A stretch of 64,000 nt of DNA, from NCBI RefSeq assembly GCF_024362695.1, contig NC_065408.1:11842001-11906000 (forward strand), in the 5' to 3' direction. Shown here one piece after another: positions 49,019 through 62,700 of the stretch. The DNA is from Pectinophora gossypiella (Eukaryota > Arthropoda > Insecta > Lepidoptera > Gelechiidae). The notes under the pieces were generated by a model, which was not told the DNA's origin, ran no database searches, and saw nothing but the letters and a program-made list of their open reading frames with translations. The position numbers and the translations under genes were made by a program. How positions within the stretch are numbered: the first letter of the stretch is position 1; each line of letters begins with the position of its first letter.

Positions 49019-52000
49019 TGAAAGATATAATGACTGCAAACGCATATTATGTTTAGCTTTTCGTGTTTCATGTAGTCTAGTCTATGATGATTCATGATCT
49101 ACTTGTATATTTGTGAAATTTGAGATGAGCCATTATGTGAAGTATATTCCGTTTGGTGAATATTTTCCTTGTTTTAAGTTAATCGATCTATTGGTATCGA
49201 TCTAGTGCGCGTATATTCATAATCAAACAAATCTTTATGTACTTACATCTGTAACAATGACAACTATAATAGGTACTGTATAATACCTCACAAACAAATG
49301 AGAATCGAAAATTGAATTGTCCAATTACCCAACTGGTCCATCAGAGTCAGCTGTCGAGTCAAATGTAGTGGAAATATTCCCGGGCAGGTTGCGATTGCGC
49401 GTGCGCCGCACCGCCGGCATAGCAAAGACGCGGCGCGTTTGATCTCCGGCACAAGTGTAGCGTGACATATCCGACGGTGCCCCTGTGGTCGCAGTAACGG
49501 GATTTTTTTTACGGATCTATGAACTCTTTAGTAAAGCACGATGGCTTGATATCACTGACATCCGAGCTGTATGACTGCTTATCTCGAAAGAGGTTAACAG
49601 TCTTTCGCGCGAGTTCATCCGGGCAATCTTATATCCATTAGTGAAACAATGAATTGTGGCGATATTCTTATTTTAGATGTAAACAACTGTCATGGGGAAT
49701 AGCGAAATTGTTGTGATAGACAGCTAATGACAAAACTCAATTTTATTTCTGTCTGACAGCGCTACAAAAAAGGCTGTCCTTTACTTACGATGAGTGCATG
49801 AAAGAGGTAGAGCTTTATTTAAAATTAAGTTGGTGTGCGCATAAGTGTATGTTTTATTATTATACTCTCAATCATAAGCATACATAAATTCAACGCACAG
49901 TCCTCATTAAAAAATAATAAACAAAAACAAAAGATGAGCTTCCTTCCTCCATACTCGGAACTGGACGAAAGCCATTGACAGTTTGAACAATGAAAATTTA
50001 TTAAAATACGATAACAATAAAATGCGTGTCCGGACATTAGTTATGTAAAGTTATTCTCCAAACGCCACTTAATGAGAAATGATGGGTTCGTAAGAAAATA
50101 AAAACACTGTCTCTACACTCCACTACGAAACGTGGTCAATATATCAAAAGTCTTCAATTAAATATCATCTTTGTTACAAGTGTAAAGGGTTAAGTGTTGC
50201 GAGTCGTGATGGACGGTGGCTAGAGGTTACGTTATGACGCAGTGTGCAGTGTTCTACAAGATGCATTCAGTATGCAGGGCGCATGCACTTGAAATTACAT
50301 GTCCTGTATGCAAGAAGATGCACAAATACCTTTCGCGGCGATGTCGCCGAGAAGAAATTGTCGACTCATCTAGTTATTCGTTATCGTATGTGACTCGCAC
50401 GCCGCCGTGGCTGAGCGGAATTCTGTTTAAGAAATGTCAAGAAACAAGATTGTGTTTTGTTTTCATTCTCTTTTTGAATACGTAAAGAACAAAGATCTCC
50501 AAGTCTGTTAAACATTCAACTGCATAGAAATATTTTATGTTCATATTTGGAGTGACATAAATTGTATGTAAAATATCAAAGACTACATCTCTAGATTCCA
50601 AAAATATTTCGATTGGTAACTAGTAAAGCTGATTTCAAACGAATCCGTGTTAATTTATGGAATTACAAACCAAAATGATCGTTGTTGACTACTCGTGGCG
50701 ATTCGATTAATTATTTTTATCGGGAAACAGACAATGTTTTAGTAGCTATCGACGTTTGTGAGCGATGCGATAGCCGCTGTAAATCACGTGAGACACCCAC
50801 GTAGTGGTGGGGGCTTAGATATGGCTTACCGGCTCCTGTCGAATACCGATTTGACATGGGAAGAGAATATCGATGTGTTGTTGCGACTGCGTATTAAGAT
50901 TATGATTTCATAGTTTTTCATTTGTTTTGTAGAGGCGTAACTGTTGAGTCAAGTTTCTCGTCACTAGAAAAATATGAAGTTTGGGCTTGGATTTGGTTGT
51001 TATATTCTTTTTCGAAATATGGCTCTATTGTTGCATAGATTTTACTTCCCGCATGCAATCTCCTAAGTAAGTGCTTAGTCTCGAAAATTTCATATTGATT
51101 CAACAGAATGTACGTAGATTCAAACGTCATTAGCGGGATTTAACCCGGATTCGGCGTGGAATCGATCACCGGCACGCCGCCGCGGCCGCTCGGTCGTCGC
51201 CGCGCGACAGCTCTTCCGCTGACACTAGTTGGTATTCCCGACGTCGCCTGTCACACGCCACTCGGTAGCACCCACCCGTAATAATAAGAATCGTAATATA
51301 AAAGCATTATAATCCAATCAGAAGGGAACTTGAGGTGTGACCGCCCGCGCGCTCGATTTACCATTCGGGACGCGCCCGTGTCGATCGTAAAATATTTTTG
51401 GATGTACAACACTAAAAAGAATTAGAAGTAAAATAGGCTGTGTAAGACACACACGGCGATGGCATTGTTATTTATGTCAGTCTCAAGCGGTGGCGTTGGA
51501 TGAATGTGAATAAAACAACTTTGAAATTTGAAGATTGTCAGTAATCTTTTACCCGTTAACACGGGCTCTCCATACATGATAAGTCCATGTTTCTTGAGTG
51601 GGTTTTAGTGTATTAGCATACTTTCATAACGAGGTAACACGAGTGGTGCAGCAGGGAAATCCGTCCAATTAGTGAAGAATATTTGCGTACGTCTGACCGT
51701 TACGCCTCGCTTGCGCGCATTCTACATAATTTAATCATTTGTGATAGGTAACAACAGTTTAAACTGTTTTTGATGAACATTACAAATTGTTAATGCAACA
51801 GTTTAGCTGGCAAATAGAAACTGCAAGGCGAGTTCAAGAGACCGAATATGAAGGAAGTATAGATCTTTTGCTCTCTATTAACGATAACAAGTTATAAACC
51901 GCAGATCTCGTGTTGGAGCGATCGCAGTGGAAAACAATTCCGTCGCTCGCGGTCCCGGGAGTCACGAGCCAGTAAATAAATACTTTTAAACCGAGACAGC

Positions 52001-52346
52001 GACCGCTGTACTGCAGTGTTAGTAGGCACCTAAAATACTCCGCGTCGATACGACGATCAATAAATTAAAATTAATTCGGCGTGCGAACGAAAGATCCGAT
52101 ACGCGATACCGACGCCTACATTTATCATTCGCTAACACGTCGGACAATTCACAGGGGTTGCTGAGGGAATTTGATCCTTATTCTTAGGAAGCAGCGCGTG
52201 ATGAACAAAGGATAACACGTCTAAAGACAATGAGGAGAAGGGATAAAGTGCGTGTGTTGTAAAGGCGTGATCACACGTGCGAGCACGCCGCGCGCATTAG
52301 GATGCGGTGATGTCACGCCGAATACCCCAGACTGGACGACGCTCGT

Positions 52347-52886
52347 GTGACCTTGGCCGTAAACTCTCAATCATTGCTCCTGAAAAACAATCACGTTAAA
52401 AAAATCTGCAAATGCAGAACGTCCAAAAGAAGTTCATTACACTGTAAAGCCGAAGACATATCCATGCGAAAATGCCCGGCGTCATTTACCCACACTTTGA
52501 AAATAGTTGAAACATTACAAAATACGAACATAACTTATTTGCAACAGAATTTTAGTTCACAAAATGAGGGGAGAAATAATTGTAACTGTTACCGGAAGAC
52601 GTCCCGCTGGTTAGGGCATGCACACATTAGGGTTATTACGTACATATGCACCAGTTACGGGTGTTTGAACGAAAGGGGGCAATTGTGCTCCGGGCCAAGG
52701 AGTCAGGAGGAAGCCCAGTTTCGTAACCACGCCTTACCTATGCGAGGGGCGGTTAAACGCAGTCAATGCGCTATTTTACGTGTTATATTCCCTAATGATA
52801 GGTACCTCTTACGCACGCACTTAAGTATAAAAGCAGGGAAAGGAGACATTTACACGCGTTTGTGTGGTACCTACCTTAGATATGGG
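52347..52886 (+). other. Unrecognised 180-codon open frame ending at a strong donor site
   Basis: One of the longest open frames away from the GATA exons. It encodes a Cys-, Arg- and Ser-rich peptide (CKCRTSKRSSLHCK near residue 22, CNCYRK near residue 79) with no recognised domain. Its stop lies within TATGG|GTAAGTAG, a near-perfect splice donor at about 52885. It could be a non-coding or alternative exon of the GATA locus, or chance. No protein family was recognised, and I do not call it a gene. Confidence 0.2.
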
Positions 52887-54769
52887 TAAGTAGAGATTAT
52901 AAATAGGGACTTGGCAATCAATGTGGTTGTTCAATTTACTTTCGGTGCTAAAGAAGAAAGAAACAACAATATAGCATTGTAGTGTCTGAACATCTGTCAT
53001 CGACTGCATATATTTTTGTCAAAAAAGTAACCATCAGAAGGGGTAAAAAAAACCGTTACAGCGAATAAACAAGACGGGTGCGTTGCATCGTCAATTTCAC
53101 CAACACTTGCAGGACCCTGTGGCGATGATAAGATCTCTCGCTGCATCTGCCGCTAGGACATGGGGGTTGGGGTTCAATTCCGGTGTTTTGTTTCGGCACC
53201 CGCTGTGGGAACCAGTCATGATTGGTTTATGATTTGATTTTATTCGTATTGGACGCCTTTATTGACTCGACAAACATATTTGGTCCTCCCACTTATTTGC
53301 TCTCGGCGTGCGTGTCTATTTAAATTTGTATTAGTTCCCTGATGACTCTTTGTTTAGAAGAGATGTAGAGATAAACCGAAATTAGAATCCTAATTCAATT
53401 TCCGCTGTTTTTACTATAGTAGTTTTGTTTTCTATTACCACGGGTGCTTGTAAAACACGAAATCCCCAAACAATCAGGGCTTAGTGGAACACAAGCGGCG
53501 TATCTAGCACAATGGCCGAAACTTGCAGCCCTCTAATGAATAAAAAGCACCGGTGGCGGCCGCTACCACGGCATCCGCTCACGAAAGAGTTGAAGGTTGT
53601 TTAGGGCGGCTCATGTATAGGAAGTAATAAAATTGTCGCATGAAAATCGCGTATTCGGGGGACCGTGGTAGCGGGCAGGTAGGGCATGTGGCGAGATGGC
53701 GCGATAACAGGAATTATTCATACGCGCGTTATCGGTCCGCCATCGCTGAGCCATTGTGAACGCTGCCTAACGCGCGAGGGGTGGCTCCTGCTTGTCGCTG
53801 CTGTCAAAACGTTGTGTGCACTCGGCCTAATGCGACACTGGATTGATTATTGTTTTATTCCGTGTCGTTTACCGTAATGACTGCGCGATCGATCCTGAAT
53901 TGTTTACCATGTATCGGAAATGATTGTAAAACTAGCGCTCAATTTTTCATTTGTATTTCATTAGTCCGATCCGACTAGTAACCGAAGTCATTCGTCAGAT
54001 TATGCTTTAGAGGTTATCAGGCGACCTTCCTTGTTGTATCCGTCTAAAGGTTTATAATTACTCAGTTTACTATTCATTGGCAGCACACTGTGATCCCCTA
54101 CGTGTGTGTCGGCGGCTAGGCGTCGATGTACGGGCGCCCTTGTGATAGCATCCATCTGATAATCGCGATCGCCACCTGGATCTAATATGCGGGCCGTATC
54201 TACACTATATCACTCTAGTGAGTTTATTTCGGTACCAAAAACATCTTTGTTTGTGTCCGAGTTCAAGGGCGACATTAATAACCCGTTGTTACGATAGGTG
54301 ATCGCTATCACAAGTTCGATGTTCTGGTCGGTGATACTGTCAGTGTGGAGTCAAGCTAATGATTTGGTCGGTAATTGAAGGGTTTGTTGGAAATGTGGAG
54401 CAATGTGAAGTGGTACATAATGATGTAATGTTATAGTTATTATTGTTAACATAAAGAGCGGTCATTGAAAGGCTGAAATACAATGAGTGACTCTGTACAT
54501 TGAATTTGTTCAATTTGCATAGTGAGTCTGAAATTGGATAACTACCTATAATAAGCATACGTTTCTCTTCTGGTTGGATGTTAGTAGTTACCTAGTATTG
54601 TAGCCTGAAAATTTTCAATGATCCAAGGCTACAACTGATAGTCAAACTCACATGTCGTGCCCTTAGAAGCATGGACGAGTTTGACCAGTAGGGACGCTAA
54701 TGTTACGCTTTATCGAACTGAAAAGTACCGCAATTATCAGTGTTTTCAAAATAAAATGAAAACATACCA

Positions 54770-54815
54770 TAACTTAGCATCACGCCTGTATCCCCGATGG
54801 GGTAGGCAGAGGTGT
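54770..54815 (-). mobile_element. LINE 3' end fragment (YPGGK family), decayed
   Basis: TAGCATCACGCCTGTATCCC followed by CGATGGGGTAGGCAGAG resembles the 20226-20598 end. Confidence 0.45.
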
Positions 54816-55496
54816 ATAGTGTGTAAACCCAATTCTCACCAGCTATGTTTAAGTCCTAAGCCATTGGACACCACGTCATACCAATTATCCAACGATCCAA
54901 AAATAAATTAAAACTCATAAAGTCGTAACTTCGTTTCGAACAAGCTATTACGAAAACGAATATAAACAATATTTCAAGATTATTTTTAGTTTTACAATTA
55001 TCATAGTTCTAAACAACATTTACTTAGTAAATAATGCAGAATCACGAACGATTCGTTGAATCCAACGATACTATTACCCTTCAGCACCAAACAATACAAT
55101 TCCACACTAAAAAAATGAAATTAAACATATGTTTCTGTACTGGTAAGTAACTTTGCTACCCGCAGTGCGTAGGGTTCCATATCCGTGGGGACATGGGATG
55201 GCCCCTTACAACCCACCAATGGTAGAGTCCCGCAGATACCATTAGTATAGCCACCCTTCGAATATCCGTACATATGCTCCTTTCACTTACTGTAAATAAT
55301 AATTGTTGAATGTATAGTTGGTGAAATTAAAAAGAGGGTTCATGGTTCATGTCTGTGTGTTAGACGGTTTTAAACGTTATTGTTATCTATAGATGTTTAT
55401 AGTAAAATAATGCACTTACCGTCGTCTTATAGTGACACCACGTAAGCCCTTTCTGAAAAATCATATTCTGTGTGTATGTTTGGATCATAAATGATT

Positions 55497-55701
55497 ATCA
55501 CGTGTTCAGCGGTGAAGGAAAAACTTCCCAAGGAAACCCATATATCCGAGAAATGCGTTTCGGAGGTATGTGACGTAACTTATGTTGGGCTGGTTTTCCC
55601 TTCACGGGTTGGTAGGTCAGACGGGCAGTCAGTAAAATCCGGACCTGTCAAATCTTCAGGTTAGGTAAGCGGGCGCTGTGCAGGGCAGATGATGATGATG
55701 A
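55497..55701 (+). mobile_element. LINE 3' tail with (GATGAT)n end
   Basis: Carries GGTGAAGGAAAAACTTCCCA, TTGGGCTGGTTTTCCCTTCA, CGGGTTGGTAGGTCAGACGG and CTGTCAAATCTTCAGGTTAG, then (GATGAT)n. This is a very common lepidopteran retroelement tail. No coding part is present. Confidence 0.6.
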
Positions 55702-55703
55702 TA

Positions 55704-55888
55704 TTCTGATGTGATTTTCTTCAACAAAACCTCGATTTATTTGAATATCAATCCGGGTAAAAATTGAGGCTACATTTTTTTTTTACTGAATTGAAACTAG
55801 CGTACTATTATTGGTAAGTTTTGTTAACAAAATCACATCCGAATGTAGATTTTTGAAAAAGGCACCTACGTGGTTTTCATTATAGGGC
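55704..55888. mobile_element. MITE, second copy of the 30504 family
   Basis: Shares CTTCAACAAAACCTCGATTT, AATCACATCCGAATGTAG and TTTGAAAAAGGC with 30504-30702. The left end is missing and directly abuts the (GATGAT)n tail of the preceding LINE fragment. Confidence 0.65.
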
Positions 55889-55902
55889 GACCATATCGTC
55901 AA

Positions 55903-55966
55903 TGATAACCCCGACACCAGGGTTGATGAGGCTGGTATTCCACTTCACAACCCACATGATAAGAAG
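55903..55966 (+). mobile_element. tRNA-derived SINE, 3' end
   Basis: GACACCAGGGTTGATGAGGC then TGGTATTCCACTTCACAACC is the last 60 bases of the tRNA-derived SINE family, here on the + strand. Confidence 0.7.
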
Positions 55967-57383
55967 ATATCGTCGCTCATGTTGCTAACTGACGTATCTG
56001 AATTTTTTTTTTGTTATTGTCAATAACACACATTTTTTTAATATTGCTTTGCAAAATCAGCCACGACATGTAGTGGTGTAGTCAGAATCATATAGTAGTT
56101 TTAGTTTCCAAGTCAGAATAATCTATTATCTCCTTAATATGACTTTTGATAAAGATAAGACAAAAAAATAATGGAAGTTTATTTACCTTTGAATGAATGT
56201 CTAGACTTGATCTGACACAAAAGGAAAGGTTTTGTCGTCGAAGCTCAAATCATACTTATCACTGTTAATATTACGAAAGGTAATTTTAGAAATATACAAT
56301 AATCCAATTTTGTACCTATGTAAATGAACGAGAACTTAACTGAAAGAAAAAAAATAAATAAAAAAAAATCATTTATTTCGGGTGTTCGAAAATACGACGA
56401 AAAAAAAGAAAGAGACGGTCCAAAATACGTATCAAATTCACTCTAATTCGAAATTTAAAATTTCAAAATTTCGCAAATCTCCATTCGGCAATAATACAGT
56501 ACGCAAACAAATCACGGTTGGTATCATCAAAACTGACTCGTAATTAATGTAATTTCCAGCTGGCCTACAATTTTAATTGCCAGATGTTGTGACACGGCAC
56601 TTTTGAAACTTTTGAAATTTCCCAAAACGTGCCTTTGTGTAAACGCAACCGTCGGGAACGATGCTCTATTATTTGTTTATCAAATACGCATTAAAGTTGA
56701 GAATATTCATGAATACGGAGCAATACCAGTGCCGTGGCTAGGTAGCCGTTGTTGGTACAAAAAGTTGCAGATAAACTCAGTTTTCTGTTGAAACAAAGAA
56801 GCGCTTCGTTGAGTTTTAAGCGAATATGTTTTACGACTATGTTGATTAGAAAGGTATGGTTGATTTCGTTCTTAGTTATTTAACCGAATAGTGTCGTCCT
56901 CTTTTGTTATGATTTAAATAGTCGATGGCATCCGTGGACCCACTGAATACATCACTCTACTCCGTTACAACACGAATGAAGATGTCGTGTGAATGACCGG
57001 TTGTTACAAACAAATGATATTAATTTAGGCAATCGCGGGGTAACAAAATGCTTCTAAATCGGTCTCCTAATGACCACGAGTTTAGTTTCGGACTCACATT
57101 ACAATGTCTGTCTATCAGTCGATCTTCTACGATAAATGGACACTTAAACGCTCGTAACTTTGAGAGCTTTAGGGAATCAGAAAACGGACGCTAATGCCAC
57201 AGTTATAACTCCAGATACATAATTTATACGGCTGCTTTTATATCTGGGAAAAGGGCTGAAGCCTATTAAACGGTACACGTTATCTGACGTAATTAGATTT
57301 GGGGGTCACTAATTTGTCTTGCTTTTTCAGCAACATGTTTGTTTTTCGATGAATATTAAAAATGTTTCCTTTTCTGTGTGCAG

Positions 57384-57923
57384 GTCGAACGTTAAGCGGC
57401 GGCAGCGGGCAGGTGTGCAGGCCACACTTCCACACGCCGCTGCACCCCTGGCTGGAGTCGAAGGCGCTCGGCGGCGGCGCGTGGGGCGGCGGCTTTCAGC
57501 AGGACGCTGCGCCCAGCGACAAGCCGCTGTCGCCCGCACAGCACCACCACCCCCATCCCCTCTTCTCCTTCCCCCCTACCCCGCCCAAGGACTCTACGCC
57601 CGACTCGGTGGCGGCCGCGGCGCTAGGCCAGCAGGACTACCAGGCCGCCGTCGCGCACGCCACCGCCATGAGCGTCGCCTTCATGCAGCAGCAGCAGGAG
57701 CTCCCTCTCTGCGGCGACGTCAAGCCCATGATGGGCGCGCCCCCCTCCAAGCAGCGCGAAGGTGCGCAGCCGGAGTGCCCCCAGGAGTCGAGCCAGCCCT
57801 CCGGGGAATACAACGCGCAGTACAACGCCGCCGGCGGCGACTACTACAACTACCAGGGGAAGGGGTTTAGCGGGGCGCAGCAGCAGAGCAAGCCGCGCCC
57901 CAACAAGACGCGGACGAGCGCCG
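57384..57923 (+). CDS. grn: GATA1/2/3-class transcription factor, coding exon 2
   Basis: Continues exon 1 in phase after TTTTCTGTGTGCAG, completing a Gly codon and adding residues 76-255. QVCRPHFHTPLHPWL (residues 85-99) and LFSFPPTPPKDSTPD (135-149) are N-terminal motifs known from vertebrate GATA1/2/3 and the insect GATAc protein. They flank Gly-rich and HHHPHP stretches. Then come AVAHATAMSVAFMQQQQ, SSQPSGEYNAQYN and YYNYQGKG, and finally KPRPNKTRTSA (245-255), the linker that precedes the first zinc finger in GATA proteins. The exon ends GCCG|GTGAGT, phase 1, so a Glu or Gly codon can be completed by the next exon. Both zinc fingers lie outside the window, so DNA binding is inferred from family membership. 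Codon third positions are strongly G/C. In Drosophila, grain acts in nuclei of neurons and epithelia. Confidence 0.9.
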
Positions 57924-59721
57924 GTGAGTGGCGGCACGCGGCACGCGGCACGCACCGCTCTCGCACCACACGCGCCGCCCGCTTCTCCGACCTCAGCCGC
58001 TCCGCCGCTGACTATACCCATCAAATCGCATCACTCTATCTACGTACAGCTTTCACTAACGAAACTCACGTTGCTAATCAGTTAATAAATCAAATACGCC
58101 GCGCCGTTCAAGGCTCGTTAATCGAGCCTTTACAAAATGGCTGCCAGAATAGTGGCCGCGTAATTAGAATCTCAGTGTAGATTGTCTCATCGACAATTGC
58201 GATTTATTAATTCGATAAACGGACGGAGATTAATATTTCGTTGGGTATTACGAGTGGCATTGTGGAATAATTGTGGCGGCGAGATGTGGTCGGATAAGCG
58301 CGTGGTATCTTGCACCGGGGTTGTGGCGCCGTGTCTCGGACATGGCTTGGGACTAGCTCACTCGACTCGATGTTACTAACGCTTCTTAACTGACTGTGTA
58401 TGGTGGAGGTACTAACGCACTTGATTTTTTCCAGTGTAAGAAACTTCTATCACCGCAGCTTAGGATTTGCAAGTCATTTGAATACGAAGCCAGCTTTCAC
58501 ACTATTCGATATTCTCATGCGCATCGTCGACCGTGTGCAGTTTCATTGTTCGGCGGACATGTGAACGCGCGGCTCCTCTGATGTTGACCAAACAAGCTCG
58601 GTTCTCATTACTTAATTGCAACTTACTATTGTTATACTAAGATAATTAAACAAACGCTCTTAAGTAGATTCCATTAGTTTAGAAACAATTTCCTAATTTG
58701 GGCGAATTTGCCGCGTCATGAAATTACAATCATAATAAAAGAATGAGGCATTTTTTATCGGATACAAAATGAAAGGAGTTTGAGACGATTTATGAAGACG
58801 CCCTGTTATATGTTACAGTAATACTATGGTTTGCCTGTTAGTTTGACGATAACGATTGCGAAAAAATCTATAAAGATTAAACTTTATTGCACAGAACTTT
58901 TAACAAACAGACATAACACATGAATACGCAGTACAACTTGGGCGGTCTTATTGCTCTAGAGCAATTTCATCCAGGCAACCACTACCAGGAAACAAACATT
59001 TACTAAACTAGGACGCGAAAATATGAATTAAAATATGAATTTTCGCAATATCGTTTCGCAAGATGTTTTATAAATATTCAACAGTATGGCTCATTGGCCA
59101 CTAAATATCAATGTGCGCAGTAAATAATTGTATTGTTAAGGTCTTTCGGATACTGCTCGACACGACCTTTACAACTAAACAGGGTATTGTTCCAACCACA
59201 AATTGGATAAGTTTTCGCAATAACGAATAGCATTATTATACGTTGTAAACAATAAAGAGTTGCCTAACATTAACTGTATTAGCACCACATAATGCATTCT
59301 GCTTTATTTTATATTAAAAAACGTAATTATAATGTTTAATAATGATACTTTGACAATGGTCTATTGTGTTTTGCGGATAATGACGCTGGTTATATATAGG
59401 ATGACTGTATGAACTGGAGCTTCCATAAATGCGGTGGTAATTACATAAACAATATACACAGATACATCCCACACATTTTAATGGCCACCACAATTTGAGG
59501 ACGTATGCAGCATATTTTTTACCAAGCGCTGCTTAGGTGACAGCGCCGGGTTTTACCATACCCTGTAAACTGACATTATATCTCTTCTCTTTCGTACTAA
59601 GCTGTGTCCTGTTAGTGAGTAAAAGACATATCTTTCGTCTCTGTCACGATTAGAATGACACCAGGACAGGGATATAGTATAACGCCTACTGCGAACGAGA
59701 CGAAAGATTATATCTCTGTCC

Positions 59722-59768
59722 AGGGGGGTTAAAATGGCCACATCGAAGCAATTCATCTAAGAAAGCAA
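59722..59768. mobile_element. Solo end of a GGGTTAAAAAGGCC-family MITE
   Basis: AGGGGGGTTAAAATGGCCAC then ATCGAAGCAATTCATCTAAG matches one arm of 41051-41211. The opposite arm is absent. Confidence 0.6.
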
Positions 59769-62700
59769 CTACAGGGTACCTATAGGTACTTTCATATTAT
59801 GTCAATAGATAGATAAGACCAATAAGTAGTTGTTTTTACAAGCTAGAAGCTCAAAGAAGATCTACAATAAATACCATGGCAATATTTTAGTGAATTACCA
59901 TGTTACGTGTTATCTCACGAAGATGGAAACCGTTAGGGAAAAATTCTCACATCGCGTCGTTTCAAATCATGTTTACGTAAGAGTTAAACAAAATAAGATG
60001 TACACTTGACAGTATAATTGCAATTAAATAATTACCGTAAAAGATTAGGTGACGTAAGTTTTGAATTTGGAGCCGCTTACTTACCCATTCTATCTTACTT
60101 TTCCCCGAAGATCTTAGGTAATTGTTCATTATATTTGAAGAAGTAAAATAACGAACGGAGAGTATAACGAATTGGCATGAAATTTGTAAGCACCTATTCG
60201 TGTAGCGGCACTGTAAACATTTTCTAGTGTCCAATACATTGCAATTAGTCTGTACATTAGCATATTCTTACAATAATTAAACGGGAAAAGTAACAGTCGT
60301 GATGCAGCGGCGCAGTATGTGGGCACATGGGCTGTGACGTCACAAGACACCATCGATCCCACTTCTACGAGCCAATTTACACAACATTTACGCATCGTTA
60401 ACCAGTTTTTGTTCGTTCTACTATGTCGGCTTTAATTGTGGTAAAAAACGTAATGTACGCAGCCCGGAGTAATTGGAAATTGACTATTAGCTCATTTATT
60501 TAATTAAAAGCGTATTGTGTTACGTTGTTTGTTAAGATTTAAACTATTTACAGAGATAATTAATCTTCCTATCACGTCGCGAGCGCTAAATCACTTTATC
60601 TGTGTGAAATATCTGAGTTGAGGTAATTCTAGACCATGTTTACTGTTTCAAGGTAGGCACGATGGGTTTTTTATTATATTAATTTAGTTGGACGAGAATG
60701 GAAATGGCACTGTTGTTTGTATTATGATATCTGAATCTTCAGCTGAAATGTTGCCACCGAGCTGACAGAATCAATAATCGTGTCATTGTATAGGTTCATA
60801 TTCGTAATATGTGAAAACGGCGTGTCTTACTAACACACTGTGGGGCGTGTCGTGTCTAGAGTATTTAAATTCAACAGGCAATAATGCACTTTGCTTCACG
60901 AAGTAGACAATTCATTGTTTCAACCAAAAACGATATCGCGTTGTCCTCAATCGTAGGAGCCTAGCAGTCTGCCGTCGCGGGACATTCTAGACAAATTATC
61001 GAATCTACATTCTGCATAAATTGCAAGTTTGCTGTAGGTACGGCTAGGTATGTCGGGTGGCAGTTCCTTAGTGGAAGCAGTATTATGATAATGCGGTCTG
61101 CCGGATGTGGCCCATTCCATTGTTGCCGATCGCCTGACCTCGAGCCTCCGCGTTCTATAAACCGAGACTTGAGGAATTAAAGCTTTTAACTCTATTAGTG
61201 CTCTACGCCATTTATGAACATTTAATACCGCCTCGCCCGCCGCGTGATAGATTATCCTACATTTTAAATAATGCCAGTGAAAATGACCATTTAAGAGCGT
61301 TTAGTACAACTGGTAATTTTACCGAAGCACTATTTGTCTGGAGCCGTGATAAATCACATCACTTCTAGTAAGTCATTGTTCAATAATGCAACAGATTGAG
61401 TTATTAAAGTCATCAACTTGTTGGAGTGACGTATTAATTTCATAAAAGATATTTATTTGCAAATAGTTCGCGTCTAATGTTGGTGTAACATTAACATTTC
61501 GGACAAAACTTGCAACACAAATTAACTACGTACAGAGAGCAGCGCAGATAGCATGCAGTAGTTGGAACGTCTGCAGTGTTATGTAAGGCCGTCATTGTTT
61601 ATTGGCGGGTAGAACTAACGTTGCCAACTGTACGAAGCTACGGACGGCCGACCAAGAGGAATGAAGTCTGCTTCGCGCTCTTTAATATGTTATTATTTTA
61701 GTTGAAGGAAATTTTATGTGCATGTAATAAAGCGCAGTTTCCACACATATATTGTAACCCTGGTTAGATCTCATTTAGTGTTTTGTACAGGCTCCAATGG
61801 AATACATTCGTTCTAGATTCTGACATTCGGAAACAAGCTAGTAATGAATATTTTGGTGTTTCATCGTTATATTTATGTGTGGCCGTCACGGTCTGCCGGC
61901 AAACAATGTGGGGTACAATTGCATTCAAAATTTGCATTTTACGTTGGACAGTCGCGGAACTTCAGTGATTAATTCAATTATTACAACGGGTAGAGGACAA
62001 CGGACTTTGTATTCGAAATTTAATCCTTTGTATTTAAAAATGTAGGTATTTCATGTAAAAATCTGCCAGCTCGTTTTCATTGACGTCAGAAAAATCAATC
62101 TACCTAATGAAATATACCTACAGAACGATACAAACCGTATAGACATTCCATTTACTATCGAGTGAAACAAGAATGTTTTAATTATTGGTCGGCTACCGTT
62201 CATAGGGTAAGAACATGCACAATTCATGCAAATCAATCTATCAACGAACTAATGAGAAAATGGCGGCTGAACTAGAAAAAGTGGTAGGTACATAGTGTCT
62301 CATTAGTGGTCGATATGAATGACCGGCAATGATTGCACAGCGCTGTTGCAGTGTCGGCCGTCACACGCAATTATCTCGCTGTATGCTAATAATAAATGTA
62401 AATATGAGAGCGGCTCATGCACCAGCGTGAAAAATGGCTTCATTCCTCCGGTCACCTTCCAAATTAACACCTAATTTCAATAGGCAAAAAACCTGCATAC
62501 CTTCCAAAACGGTTAAACGAATTAACAATTTTTAATAAAAAATATTAAAATTCTTTTTGGTGTTGTCTCGTTAAAGGTTTTCAACATTGTAACGTTTATT
62601 TTTCCACAAAGGCGGACAGCCAGTTACATACAGCGTGTGGAATATTTCCTGGCGTCAGAACACAATGCTCAATAAAGGAGAGCCCCCGCGCGAGACCATC

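Larger units (their letters stand above)
25970..57383 (+). other. grn: Intron 1 of the GATA gene, about 31.4 kb
   Basis: Runs from GTAAGACC at 25970 to TTTTCTGTGTGCAG ending at 57383, with matching phase 1 on both sides. The first 4.5 kb is repeat-poor and locally GC-rich (26080-27010), which suits regulatory DNA. From 30.5 to 49 kb it is loaded with MITEs, SINEs, LINE ends and an LTR-type element. From 49 to 55.4 kb it is repeat-poor again. The gene-free stretches 26.0-28.5, 35.5-39.5, 43.0-44.1, 45.7-47.1 and 49.0-54.7 kb hold nothing I can name beyond the listed sites. An unlisted internal exon cannot be excluded. Confidence 0.8.

Noticed and set aside
57319..57870. 183-codon + strand frame over exon 2
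   Set aside because: Off-frame shadow: Arg/Ala-rich, while the adjacent frame carries the GATA motifs and fits the splice phase.
57623..58024. 133-codon - strand frame over exon 2
   Set aside because: Low-complexity antisense shadow of GC-rich coding sequence.
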